Origin: Sphingomonas sp. PP-CE-1A-559
GTDB lineage: Bacteria > Pseudomonadota > Alphaproteobacteria > Sphingomonadales > Sphingomonadaceae
Direction: 5' to 3'
Assembly (NCBI RefSeq): GCF_004340965.1
Contig: NZ_SLYA01000009.1
Coordinates: 19,680 to 83,679 of the forward strand
Length of the DNA stretch: 64,000 nt
Part shown: positions 7,368 to 15,105 of the stretch, one piece after another
How positions within the stretch are numbered: the first letter of the stretch is position 1
How the letters are laid out: each line of letters begins with the position of its first letter
Notes under the pieces: generated by a model
Told to the model about the DNA's origin: nothing
The model's database searches: none
The model's input: only the letters and a program-made list of their open reading frames with translations
Translations under genes and position numbers: made by a program

Positions 7368-8636
7368 CTACGCCCGAACCGTCGGCACCTGCCCGATGTC
7401 CGTCGTCCACGCCGGCGACCGCATCTCGGACCGCATCTTCCATTCGCGCTTGAACCCCTGTGACGCCGTCACCGCAGTCCACGTTCCAAACCTGCCATTG
7501 ATCGCGTCGAGCGCTCCCATCAGTCGATCGCGCTTGGCCGTATCCTCTTCGAACAGCGTGCGCGGCCGCTCATCCTCGGAAAGCAGATCGTCGAGCATGA
7601 TGCCGGCCTTCGTGTAGGCGTATCCGTCGCGCCACGCCTTCTCAGCGCCACGCCTGGCCGCCGCGATCAGTTCGAGGCTGTCATTTGTCATCGGATGCAG
7701 CGTCACCATGCGCGATGCGCCGTACTGAGGCCGGTCGGGCTTGTGCTTGTTCGTATGGAAGAACGCGGTCAGCCGGGCCGCGACGAGCCCGTGCGATCGG
7801 AGCTTCTCGCCGGCTCGCAGCGCGTATTGCGACAGCGCGCCCATCATCCGCTCGAAGTCGCAGATCGGTGTCCCGAACGACCGGGTGACAGCCATGCCCT
7901 TGCGCCGCGGCTGGACCGACTCGACCGCATTGGACGGGACCCCGCGTAGCTCGGCAACCAGCCGCTCAAGAACGACTGTCCCGACGGCACGCGCCTGCTT
8001 CATCGGCATGTCTCGCAGCGCGCCAGCGGTGTTGATCCCCAGGTCGGTCAGCTTGCGTGCAGTGGCACCGCCAACGCCCCACACGTCACCAACCGCGAAG
8101 GCGTGCATCACATCGCGCCGCACGTCGTCGTCGCGAAGATCGGCCACGCCGTCGAACCGCTGGTCCTTCTTGGCAGCGGCGTTCGCCAGCTTCGCCAGTG
8201 TTTTGGTTTCTGCGATGCCGACGCAGGTGGGGATCGTCGTCCAAAGCTGGACTTGAGCACGCATCGCATTGGCGTGGGCAACGAGATCACGGCCCTCAAA
8301 TCCGGCCAAGTCCAGGAACGTCTCGTCGATTGAGTAGATCTCGAAGTCGCGGGCGAAGGACTCGCAGGCAGCGATCACCCGGCGCTGCATATCACCATAG
8401 AGCGCATAATTCGACGACCGAACCTGGATGCCGTGCCGTTTCACCTTATCGCGCAGGTGGTGGATCGGATCACCCATCTTGATGCCCAGGGCTTTCGCCT
8501 CGGCCGATCGCGCAATGGCGCACCCGTCGTTATTCGACAGCACGATGACGGGCACGCCGACCAGGCTGGCGTCGAAGGCCCGCTCGCACGAGACGTAGTA
8601 GTTGTTGCAGTCGATCAGGGCGATGGGCGTACTCAT
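7368..8636 (-). CDS. umuC: Y-family DNA polymerase V catalytic subunit (UmuC-like)
   Basis: The 422-aa product starts MSTPIALIDCNNYYVSCERAFD, with the metal-binding Asp and the YY steric-gate region. It continues with VLSNNDGCAIARS and the catalytic palm motif YSIDETFLDL (the paired Asp/Glu). A helix-hairpin-helix-like part (GVGGATARKLTDLGINTAGAL) and the little-finger domain follow. It performs error-prone translesion synthesis with UmuD'. Its ATG overlaps the umuD stop by four bases, so the chosen start fits coupling; the 12-codon longer frame is rejected. The C-terminal residues match the usual UmuC tail (FGTWTAVTASQGFKREWKMR). Confidence 0.93.
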   Translation of the reverse strand: MSTPIALIDCNNYYVSCERAFDASLVGVPVIVLSNNDGCAIARSAEAKALGIKMGDPIHHLRDKVKRHGIQVRSSNYALYGDMQRRVIAACESFARDFEIYSIDETFLDLAGFEGRDLVAHANAMRAQVQLWTTIPTCVGIAETKTLAKLANAAAKKDQRFDGVADLRDDDVRRDVMHAFAVGDVWGVGGATARKLTDLGINTAGALRDMPMKQARAVGTVVLERLVAELRGVPSNAVESVQPRRKGMAVTRSFGTPICDFERMMGALSQYALRAGEKLRSHGLVAARLTAFFHTNKHKPDRPQYGASRMVTLHPMTNDSLELIAAARRGAEKAWRDGYAYTKAGIMLDDLLSEDERPRTLFEEDTAKRDRLMGALDAINGRFGTWTAVTASQGFKREWKMRSEMRSPAWTTDIGQVPTVRA

Positions 8637-9109
8637 ACCATCTTGCGCGCGATGCCAACGACCGTGCCCCATATCTCGACATGCTCATCGACCAGGATGT
8701 CCGCGAACCCTTCGGCCTCGGGAACGAGCCAGTGACGGCCGTCGACGTAGCGCAGACGCTTCAGCGTCCGGTCGCCATGCACCAGCGCCACGACAATCGC
8801 GCCGGCCTTCGGCTTTTTGGCTCGGTTCACGACGATCAGATCACCGTCGTTGATCCCGGCACCGGACATGGATCGGCCATCCACGCGCATTATGTAGCTC
8901 GCAGCCGGATGCTCGACGAGCCACGCACCCAGGTCGATCGGTTCCTGCATGTCGTCCTGCGCGGGCGACGGAAACCCGGCTTGCGTATGGACGAGGAAGA
9001 AGGGCACCTCGCACGGCACCAGTTCGAACGGGACGTCGTGGAGCCGCAGCACTTCGTCACGACGGTTCAGCGCAACGACGACCGGCCGGTCTGAGTTGGT
9101 CGAGCGCAT
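8633..9109 (-). CDS. umuD: UmuD-like S24 peptidase (Pol V accessory, LexA-like)
   Basis: The 158-aa protein carries the Ala-Gly self-cleavage site in HTQAGFPSPAQDD (about residues 43-55). The Ser nucleophile lies in VDGRSMSGAGINDGDLIVV and the general-base Lys in VHGDRTLKRLRY, the Ser-Lys dyad of S24 peptidases. RecA-stimulated self-cleavage gives UmuD', the partner of UmuC in mutagenic synthesis. It overlaps umuC by four bases and starts three bases after the stop of the 67-aa ORF, so the three form one operon with the LexA box at 9391. Length is normal for the family, with a slightly long N-terminus. Confidence 0.92.
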   Translation of the reverse strand: MRSTNSDRPVVVALNRRDEVLRLHDVPFELVPCEVPFFLVHTQAGFPSPAQDDMQEPIDLGAWLVEHPAASYIMRVDGRSMSGAGINDGDLIVVNRAKKPKAGAIVVALVHGDRTLKRLRYVDGRHWLVPEAEGFADILVDEHVEIWGTVVGIARKMV

Positions 9110-9112
9110 GAT

Positions 9113-9316
9113 CTACAGGATCGCGGCAAAGAGGAGTGGGTCGTGCTGGTCAGCCAGAACCGACCGTGCGTCCTGGGCAGCGCCCACGGCCTGCCGGTAC
9201 TCCACAGTTCCGAACCGTTCGGCCTCGTCGAAGCTGAATTGCACTGCGTCAATAGATGGATAGACGTTGCCGTATATTGCGCGGGCAGCCGCTCTCAGCC
9301 GCAGATCGTGCTGCAT
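9113..9316 (-). CDS. 67-aa first gene of the umuDC operon, unknown function
   Basis: The ORF encodes MQHDLRLRAAARAIYGNVYP, then SIDAVQFSFDEAERFGTVEY and a helical Ala/Asp-rich tail. Composition is that of a soluble protein. Its stop (9113-9115) is three bases ahead of the umuD start, and the LexA box lies 75 bases upstream of its own start. That strongly suggests it is translated as the first SOS-induced gene of the unit. I do not recognise the family; a role in Pol V control is inference from position only. Confidence 0.6.
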   Translation of the reverse strand: MQHDLRLRAAARAIYGNVYPSIDAVQFSFDEAERFGTVEYRQAVGAAQDARSVLADQHDPLLFAAIL

Positions 9317-9390
9317 TTCGTTGCTCCGTCAGTATCGAGTCGCCGGTCGTGGCCTGTCCCTAGCTAGGCGCGATCCCCGCTGATTCGCAA

Positions 9391-9405
9391 GAACATTGCA
9401 AGAAC
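9391..9405. promoter_or_regulatory. LexA (SOS) box GAAC-N7-GAAC
   Basis: GAAC at 9391-9394, seven bases (ATTGCAA), then GAAC at 9402-9405: the direct-repeat form recognised by alphaproteobacterial LexA. It sits between the leftward ORF-umuD-umuC operon and the rightward YozE-like gene (ATG 9452), so it may control both. Confidence 0.85.
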
Positions 9406-9451
9406 ATCAACCTGATGCGATTGGCGGCCCAACGATTCGAGGGACGCAAGA

Positions 9452-9676
9452 ATGACCGACGACGACGAGCCGAAGGCAGCATTTGGCCAGTGGCTTATGG
9501 CGCAGAAGGACCGAAGCGAGCTCGTTGGCCAGTTGGCGGCCGGCGCCGTCGTCGATCGGCGCTTTCCCCGCACCGGAGATCCAGACGCCGTGCGCAAACA
9601 TCTCAGCGCCATGCAGGCTGAGGGCGACATGTTCGCCGCGGTCGACGACGCCGAGTCCGACTGGTTGTCGGCTTGA
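9452..9676 (+). CDS. YozE-like SAM-fold small protein
   Basis: The 74-aa product matches the YozE SAM-like fold pattern: an opening F-x-x-W-L with a Gln (FGQWLMAQKDRSELVGQLA), then FPRTGDPDAVRKHLSAMQAE, and a closing DDAESDWLS helix. Members are small helical proteins of unknown role, found in Bacillus and many other bacteria. It starts 46 bases past the LexA box, so it may be SOS-regulated. Its stop overlaps the start of the next ORF (TGATG at 9674-9678), forming a two-gene unit. Confidence 0.7.
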   Translation: MTDDDEPKAAFGQWLMAQKDRSELVGQLAAGAVVDRRFPRTGDPDAVRKHLSAMQAEGDMFAAVDDAESDWLSA

Positions 9677-9858
9677 TGCCGGGCGCGTGGGAACAGGCCT
9701 TCGCATTGATGGCTGATCACGGACAGATGGGCGCCTGCCAGATCGTAGCGTCCGGTATGGCAAAGACGCCACCAGGGCAGCCGGAGCAGTACCGACAGTG
9801 GGAGGTTTTAGCCGACTGCCTGAACGCTGTAGCAGACGCGAGCCGGACGAAGCACTGA
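9676..9858 (+). CDS. Small hypothetical protein downstream of the YozE-like gene
   Basis: The 60-aa frame begins MPGAWEQAFALMADHGQMGA and includes PPGQPEQYRQWEVLADCLNA. Its ATG overlaps the preceding stop (TGATG), indicating translational coupling. It is soluble and helix-rich with no recognised domain. A nuclease pseudogene follows 13 bases later, so this may be the tail of a small accessory operon that has partly decayed. Confidence 0.5.
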   Translation: MPGAWEQAFALMADHGQMGACQIVASGMAKTPPGQPEQYRQWEVLADCLNAVADASRTKH

Positions 9859-9871
9859 TGAGAGTAGTTCG

Positions 9872-10267
9872 ATGATCGCCCTCGCACCAGCCACGACGTT
9901 CTCATGCACGGTGACCCGCGTACACGACGGCGATGGGCCTTTATGGTGTTCGAACGGCGTCAAGGTTCGGATTGCCGGCGTCCAGGCGCCGGACTTCGAA
10001 AGCGCGTAGCCTTGTCGCGCGGCGGACCCGCGGCGGGTAAACTATCGCTGTGACAACGCCGCTGCCAAACGCAGCCAGCAGATCGTCGAACGTCTGGTGC
10101 TGCGGAAGACGTTGCGATGTGAGGCGACTGGTAAAAGCTACAGCCGTATGGTTGCCAGGTGCACGCTGCCGGACGGACGGTCGCTGTCGTGCGCCGCAAT
10201 TGCTTCCGGCGCGGCCGTGCGGTGGGATCGGTACTGGCGGCAGTATCGCATGGGGGAGTGTCGCTGA
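9872..10267 (+). pseudogene. Thermonuclease (SNase)-like gene broken by an in-frame amber codon
   Basis: From ATG 9872 the frame reads an SNase-like start (FSCTVTRVHDGDGPLWC, KVRIAGVQAPDFESA) and meets TAG at 10007-10009. The same frame then continues without frameshift to TGA at 10265. The second part reads NAAAKRSQQIVERLVLRKTL, CEATGKSYSRMVARCTLPDG, RSLSCAAIASGAAVRWDRYW, a coherent C-terminal half of the same family including the Arg/Ser motif. The reconstituted length, about 131 codons, fits the short sphingomonad secretory-type nucleases. One base change or a sequencing error would restore it; an amber-readthrough explanation is unlikely. Confidence 0.8.
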
Positions 10268-10378
10268 CCCAAAGGTGAGCCGGACTGACATCTTGGAGGG
10301 GGTGTACGGTGGGCGCAGCGGTGGGGTTGCCCCTTACCGCATTACAGCTCAATTCAGACGAACAACCGGGAGATACTA

Positions 10379-10570
10379 ATGCTTGATCGACTTCAGCAGG
10401 CCGCGATGGCCGCAGAAGGTAACCTGGCGGTGACGCTATCGCTCAACATCAGCGGTGCGGTAAAGATGACGCTGCACACGGCAGACGAGCTTGGTGTCCT
10501 CGCAACCCTCAATAGCGCCACGACATTCGTGCCGTGGACATCCATCAAATATGTACAAGTCGAAGGTTGA
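10379..10570 (+). CDS. Small hypothetical protein
   Basis: The 63-aa product begins MLDRLQQAAMAAEGNLAVTL and ends TTFVPWTSIKYVQVEG, alternating helix and strand, with no signal or membrane segment. A GGGAGA ribosome site lies five bases before the ATG, which is good support. The closing beta pattern (VPWTSIKYVQVE) reminds me of small hydrophobic-strand proteins of phage or plasmid origin, but I cannot name a family. Confidence 0.5.
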   Translation: MLDRLQQAAMAAEGNLAVTLSLNISGAVKMTLHTADELGVLATLNSATTFVPWTSIKYVQVEG

Positions 10571-10770
10571 ACCCCATTCCAATATCCGGCCCCCCCTAAT
10601 TACCGTTAACCGTTGAATCAGGCGGCATACGGTAACTGAAGCACGCTGCGAGCGATCATGACGTCATGGTGCAGCCGCTGGTTGCATTCGCATGCGCCGG
10701 GCAGGATAGCGAGCCGCGACCAAACTGTTTGGCGGTTCCGCTAATGCATGTTGGCACTGGATAAATTGAA

Positions 10771-10956
10771 ATGACCCCTGCCGAAACCTACCGTGCAAAC
10801 GCGGCCTCACAACGCCACGCGGCGGAAAATACGACGCTCGCTAACCGTCGCGATATGCACGAGCGCTCAGCTTCAACATGGGAAGCGATGGCGGACGCAA
10901 CTGAAGCAACTGCTGCGCGTGCTGTCGTCAACGCTGCTGCCAAGGCTGACCGCTGA
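10771..10956 (+). CDS. Small Ala-rich helical protein
   Basis: The 61-aa product MTPAETYRANAASQRHAAEN, then TTLANRRDMHERSASTWEAM, then an Ala-rich tail, is a single predicted helix bundle. It resembles the very common short alphaproteobacterial proteins in which Tyr-Arg-x-x-Ala is followed by an Arg-x-x-x-x-Arg-Ser-Ala-x-x-Trp segment (usually annotated hypothetical). It stands alone, with no obvious operon partner. Confidence 0.55.
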   Translation: MTPAETYRANAASQRHAAENTTLANRRDMHERSASTWEAMADATEATAARAVVNAAAKADR

Positions 10957-11260
10957 GGCGTCATACTTTTGCGACAAGGTCGGTTGGCGATGGTCATCCT
11001 TTTGTGTGCCATTCGCGTTAAGTCCAATGTCCGAAATATGAAGGAAAGCGGCCGGGCGGCTTTCGGGGCAGCACCCTGGCAAACCTGCCATCGAATGCGC
11101 TCGCCAAATGCATCAGGTTTTTGCATCGGCGGATACCCAGCTTTCAGCCGTTCTCTGGCCGATGCAAAATCCGTGAGCTTCGCATCACGAGACGGATCAA
11201 GGTAAGCTTACGAAAGCACGACATAAGGCCATTTTAAGGAACTCGAACTACCTAGTTTTG
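10957..11260. other. 304-bp gap
   Basis: No gene or RNA recognised. The sequence before 11261 becomes more AT-rich and contains the leader of the lipoprotein gene. Confidence 0.5.
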
Positions 11261-11890
11261 ATGCGTCTGATATCTACCGCAACCCGAGTTGGCGTAATCG
11301 TGCTTGGCATGCTGACCGCAGCCTGCTCCGATAGGACGGGAACGGGGGAAGCCGTGGGACACACCCAAGTCTCCCTTGAAGGCGTGACCTACGAGTGGCC
11401 GTATGATGGATCCAAGGAAAATGGCGACCCAGCTCGCTGGAAACGTTACGCACTCATTCCCAATAGAGTTTGGAACGGGTCGATCGGCTCTTTAACCGGC
11501 GAAAAATTACGGCCTGATTCCGGTTATTCTCCAATCTATTTAGCTCCGGTGAAGCCAAAGCAGTGGAATATCAGGCTGGATGGTTCGGGTCTGCCGTTGC
11601 TGGGCGGAGAACGCTTCCTGAAGACTGAGGATCATGAAAGCTTTGTGATAGGAAACGGTGTGGGCCCCGGTATTGTCAGTCCAGGAACCATCGTTATTTT
11701 TAAAGGCGAGAACTCTGCCTATGCGACATGTAGGCCGCCTGGAGGCCCGTTGCCGAAAGGTTTTTGCGCGCTACTACTGAACGATCGTGGCGTGCAGCAC
11801 ACGCTACCTTTTACTTGGGGAAAGTGGTTAGAAGCACCCGCGCTGCTGAAGCTGTACCGTTCGCTAATCGGCATTCCAACCCCGCGCTAA
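11261..11890 (+). CDS. Putative lipoprotein, unknown function
   Basis: The 209-aa product begins MRLISTATRVGVIVLGMLTA followed by ACSDRT; the lipobox LTAAC predicts lipidation at Cys22. The rest is beta-rich with Trp/Tyr-containing strands (GVTYEWPYDGSKENGD, YALIPNRVWNG) and two further Cys (YATCRPPGG, GFCALLL) that might pair in the periplasm. No known domain is recognised. A TTG one codon upstream is the only alternative start. It lies ahead of the membrane glycosylation genes but is separated from them by about 260 bases. Confidence 0.6.
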   Translation: MRLISTATRVGVIVLGMLTAACSDRTGTGEAVGHTQVSLEGVTYEWPYDGSKENGDPARWKRYALIPNRVWNGSIGSLTGEKLRPDSGYSPIYLAPVKPKQWNIRLDGSGLPLLGGERFLKTEDHESFVIGNGVGPGIVSPGTIVIFKGENSAYATCRPPGGPLPKGFCALLLNDRGVQHTLPFTWGKWLEAPALLKLYRSLIGIPTPR

Positions 11891-12149
11891 AACCTGTTGC
11901 AGGTGGTGCGGATCGGGATGATGGCGCGTGAGCCGGGCGTGTGACAGATCGACGCAGGCCCTGCGGCGATCGCGTTCCATATAGCAGTGTCATCCCAATA
12001 CAAGGCAGCAACGTTCCACGATTGACCCGCGTTCCAGAGTAGATTGTCATTCACTACCTACGGTAGAAAGCGTACACTTGCCATTTGCAAGCAGCGATTA
12101 TGTCGCCAGCGTTAACCAATTTGCGCATGAATCGTGGCAGAGTGCGGTC

Positions 12150-13724
12150 ATGCACCGCCTTGTTACTCCGACCCTACTGTTTTTGCTGCCTTTTGCCTTT
12201 TTTCTAGCGTTCTTTCATCCGGCAATTCTGTATATCGACAATCCTGGTTGGCTGATTCACGGTAGCGACCATTTTGACAATGGCGAAGGCGCTCTGGGCT
12301 CGCATGCCTATTGGCATGATCCATCCGCAGGTATATCGCTGAAGACCACATTGTTGAACGCCCCGGAAGGCGTGTCGGTGCTATATACCGACAGCAATCC
12401 TCTAATTACCGTTACAGCCAAGCTATTTGCGAACCTGTTACCTGCTGACGCTCAATTGGTCGGTCCCTGGATCCTACTCAATTTGATCCTGCAGGCATTT
12501 TTCGCTTGGCTGCTACTGCGCCGCCATGCACCAGGGCCAGTCGCGTTATGGGCTGGTGTCGCGTTGCTTGCCTATCCCCCAACGCTTGCTAATCGATTTC
12601 TCCATGTCAATTTGATGGCGCACTGGACGATCTTGGCTGCCTTATGCCTGTTCCTTGATGCGAAGCGCGGTCAGCAATTGAGGTGGTGGGCGCTGTTGAT
12701 CGCAGTCACGGCCCTCATCCACAGCTATCTACTGGTCATGGTCGTCGCGATTTGGGCATCGACCATAATGCTACGCTTTGTGGAAGGGCCTTGCCAGATG
12801 CGTCTGGTGACGCTCGCGCATGTTGTGAGCATGTTTGGATTAATAGTGGGGATCGCCTGGTGGCTTGGCGTCGGAACTCCAATATCAACGGGTACGTTCG
12901 GCAGCTTTGCGATGCCAATCGACGCGTTATGGAATCCAGGAATTGATCAATTCTCCCGTTTACTGCCCCCGAATGCGCACGGAACTGAAGGCTGGTTCGA
13001 AGGATTTCAATATCTTGGCGCGGGGGGCTTAGCGCTTATGGTCACAGCGCTTATCGTTCAGCGATATCGCACCTCCCGCCAAGGTGAAGCTATCCTCTTA
13101 AACCGCCTCCGTGGACTTGCTCCAGCGTTGATTGCCCTCGCTATTTTCGCGATCTTTCGGCTATCGCTGCCGGCGCCCATTCTCGTGATGCTTGACCCAC
13201 TACGCGCGTCGGGCCGGTTGTTTTGGCCAGTAGGGTACGTGCTGGTCCTGATCGCGGTGCTGACAGTGTTTCGCTTGCGCGCCCGAAATGCAGGCCTGAT
13301 TCTAACTGTAACCATAGCTCTTCAGGTCATTGACTTGGTCGGCATGGCCAACATCATTCGCGCGCAAAGTCGTGAAGCGGACCGGCGCCAGCTCTATGGC
13401 CGGACGCTCGATCCTCGCTGGGACCCGTTGATACGGCAGTCGACGTCGATCGCCTTCATACCCGGCGACGTTACCAGCGATCTGAACTTGTTTCAGGAAA
13501 TCTCCTGGCGAGCCGTCAAGGAGGGACACCCGGTCGCCAATGTCTATGCCGCACGCACCAATCGAGCCTCGCAGAACCGTCTCGCGACAGAGGGGGCCGC
13601 CTTTGCCCGCGGCAATTTGGTTCCTGGACGGCTGTATGTCCTGCTACCCGGCGCGCCGCTTCCTGCTGCCGCTGTGCCACGCCGACTTAGGCTGGATGGG
13701 GTGACCGTAGTCGTCCCGTATTGA
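12150..13724 (+). CDS. Large polytopic membrane protein, DUF6311-like (GT-C type)
   Basis: From ATG 12150 the product has 524 aa, mostly membrane helices in the first 400 residues and a soluble C-terminal domain of about 110 residues. The early periplasmic loop reads DNPGWLIHGSDHFDNGEGAL, an acidic loop after the first helix as in GT-C glycosyltransferases and DUF6311 proteins. It probably transfers a sugar from a polyprenyl-phosphate carrier on the periplasmic face. The neighbouring GT2 gene (13895) would make that carrier sugar, as in GtrB/ArnC systems. A TTG start at 12078 is possible but gives an atypical polar leader. Confidence 0.6.
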   Translation: MHRLVTPTLLFLLPFAFFLAFFHPAILYIDNPGWLIHGSDHFDNGEGALGSHAYWHDPSAGISLKTTLLNAPEGVSVLYTDSNPLITVTAKLFANLLPADAQLVGPWILLNLILQAFFAWLLLRRHAPGPVALWAGVALLAYPPTLANRFLHVNLMAHWTILAALCLFLDAKRGQQLRWWALLIAVTALIHSYLLVMVVAIWASTIMLRFVEGPCQMRLVTLAHVVSMFGLIVGIAWWLGVGTPISTGTFGSFAMPIDALWNPGIDQFSRLLPPNAHGTEGWFEGFQYLGAGGLALMVTALIVQRYRTSRQGEAILLNRLRGLAPALIALAIFAIFRLSLPAPILVMLDPLRASGRLFWPVGYVLVLIAVLTVFRLRARNAGLILTVTIALQVIDLVGMANIIRAQSREADRRQLYGRTLDPRWDPLIRQSTSIAFIPGDVTSDLNLFQEISWRAVKEGHPVANVYAARTNRASQNRLATEGAAFARGNLVPGRLYVLLPGAPLPAAAVPRRLRLDGVTVVVPY

Positions 13725-13894
13725 ATGCCGCAGATCGCCAGAACAGCTGAACGGGGCACCGAGTGGACTCAGGGGCAATGCGATATCGTCACGACGAGTG
13801 GTTCCTGCGTGAGCTATCGTAATGCGACCGAATTCGGTCTCGATTAGACAGTGTTAACCATTTTCCCGTACTTCGCCTCATGAAGGGGCAGTAA

Positions 13895-14917
13895 ATGAGT
13901 TTTCAGCTGGCCGGCAAGTATCATCAGCAGGCTTTTACACACGACACGAGCAACGACTACGGCGTCTTGTCAGTTGCGGATATCACGCTGTCCCTCGTCG
14001 TACCCGTCAAAGACGAAGCGGAGGCAGTCCAACCATTCCTTGCACGGACAGTGCCGATACTAAAAAGCTTACCCGGCATAGAGAGTTGGGAAATACTATT
14101 TGTTGATGACGGCAGCTCGGATGCCACGCTACCGATCATCGTGTCCGCAAGCCATCTGGATGGCCGAGTGAAAGCTATTTCCTTGTCGCGTAATTTCGGC
14201 AAGGAGGCTGCACTTTCCGCAGGTTTGGATTATGCAAGGGGGCGCGCGGTAATACCCATCGACGTCGATATGCAAGATCCGCCCGAAGCCATCGCTGCGC
14301 TTGTCAATCGCTGGCAGGAGGGGTTTGAGGTGGTGTATGGTGTTCGCAAGGACCGCCGATCTGACAGCATGGCCAAACGCTGGACATCGTCGCTTTACTA
14401 CCGGCTTCACAATCTCATTTCCGACGACCGTATCCCGGCAAATGCCGGCGATTTTCGCTTGCTAGACCGTCGCGTGGTCGACGTCATACGGACGCTGCCC
14501 GAGCGGAACCGGTTTATGAAGGGCATCTTCGCCTGGTCAGGATTCGAGCAATCCTCGATCGAATATATCCGCGACCAGCGAATAAGCGGAAAGACTAAAT
14601 ACAGCTATTGGAATCTGTTTACGCTTGCGATCGATGGCATCACTGCATCGTCCACCGCCCCACTTCGGATCTGGAGCTATATTGGTGGCTTAATTGCAAT
14701 GCTTGCCTTTGCCTATGCCGCCTTTATCGTTGTAGCTACGATACTTTATGGACCATCGGTTAACGGATATCCTTCTATCATTACCGCGATAATGTTCCTC
14801 GGGGGCATTCAGCTTGTGTCGTTGGGCGTGCTTGGCGAATATGTCGGTCGTATTTTGATTGAGACAAAGCAGAGGCCGCTTTACGTGTTGCGTAGCAGCG
14901 TCGGATTAGCAAATTAA
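13895..14917 (+). CDS. Polyprenyl-phosphate glycosyltransferase (GtrB/DPM1-like, GT2)
   Basis: The 340-aa protein has a GT2 domain (SLVVPVKDEAEAVQPFL; first-Asp block ILFVDDGSSDATLPI; the metal site VIPIDVDMQDPPEAI; DFRLLDRRVVDVI) and two C-terminal helices (residues about 264-290 and 297-322). This is the layout of enzymes that load glucose or a similar sugar on undecaprenyl phosphate at the inner membrane. A GGGGCAG ribosome site precedes the ATG. With the DUF6311-like and GT39-like genes around it, it forms a lipid-carrier-based glycosylation set separate from the main EPS operons. Confidence 0.85.
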   Translation: MSFQLAGKYHQQAFTHDTSNDYGVLSVADITLSLVVPVKDEAEAVQPFLARTVPILKSLPGIESWEILFVDDGSSDATLPIIVSASHLDGRVKAISLSRNFGKEAALSAGLDYARGRAVIPIDVDMQDPPEAIAALVNRWQEGFEVVYGVRKDRRSDSMAKRWTSSLYYRLHNLISDDRIPANAGDFRLLDRRVVDVIRTLPERNRFMKGIFAWSGFEQSSIEYIRDQRISGKTKYSYWNLFTLAIDGITASSTAPLRIWSYIGGLIAMLAFAYAAFIVVATILYGPSVNGYPSIITAIMFLGGIQLVSLGVLGEYVGRILIETKQRPLYVLRSSVGLAN

Positions 14918-15105
14918 TCCAGGTCATGTAGTATTTCTGGCGTGACAGGTAATTTCGACGAGAATCCTAAATCCTATTTTCATTAAATACATCAATTTAA
15001 GTAGATCAGACGAGAATTTTGTTCTGCGCTAACAGCTTTCTTCAGGTGGTTTATTCGATCTTTGTACCCAGGATGAGCGCTATAGCGTATTGCCTTGCAT
15101 GCGGC

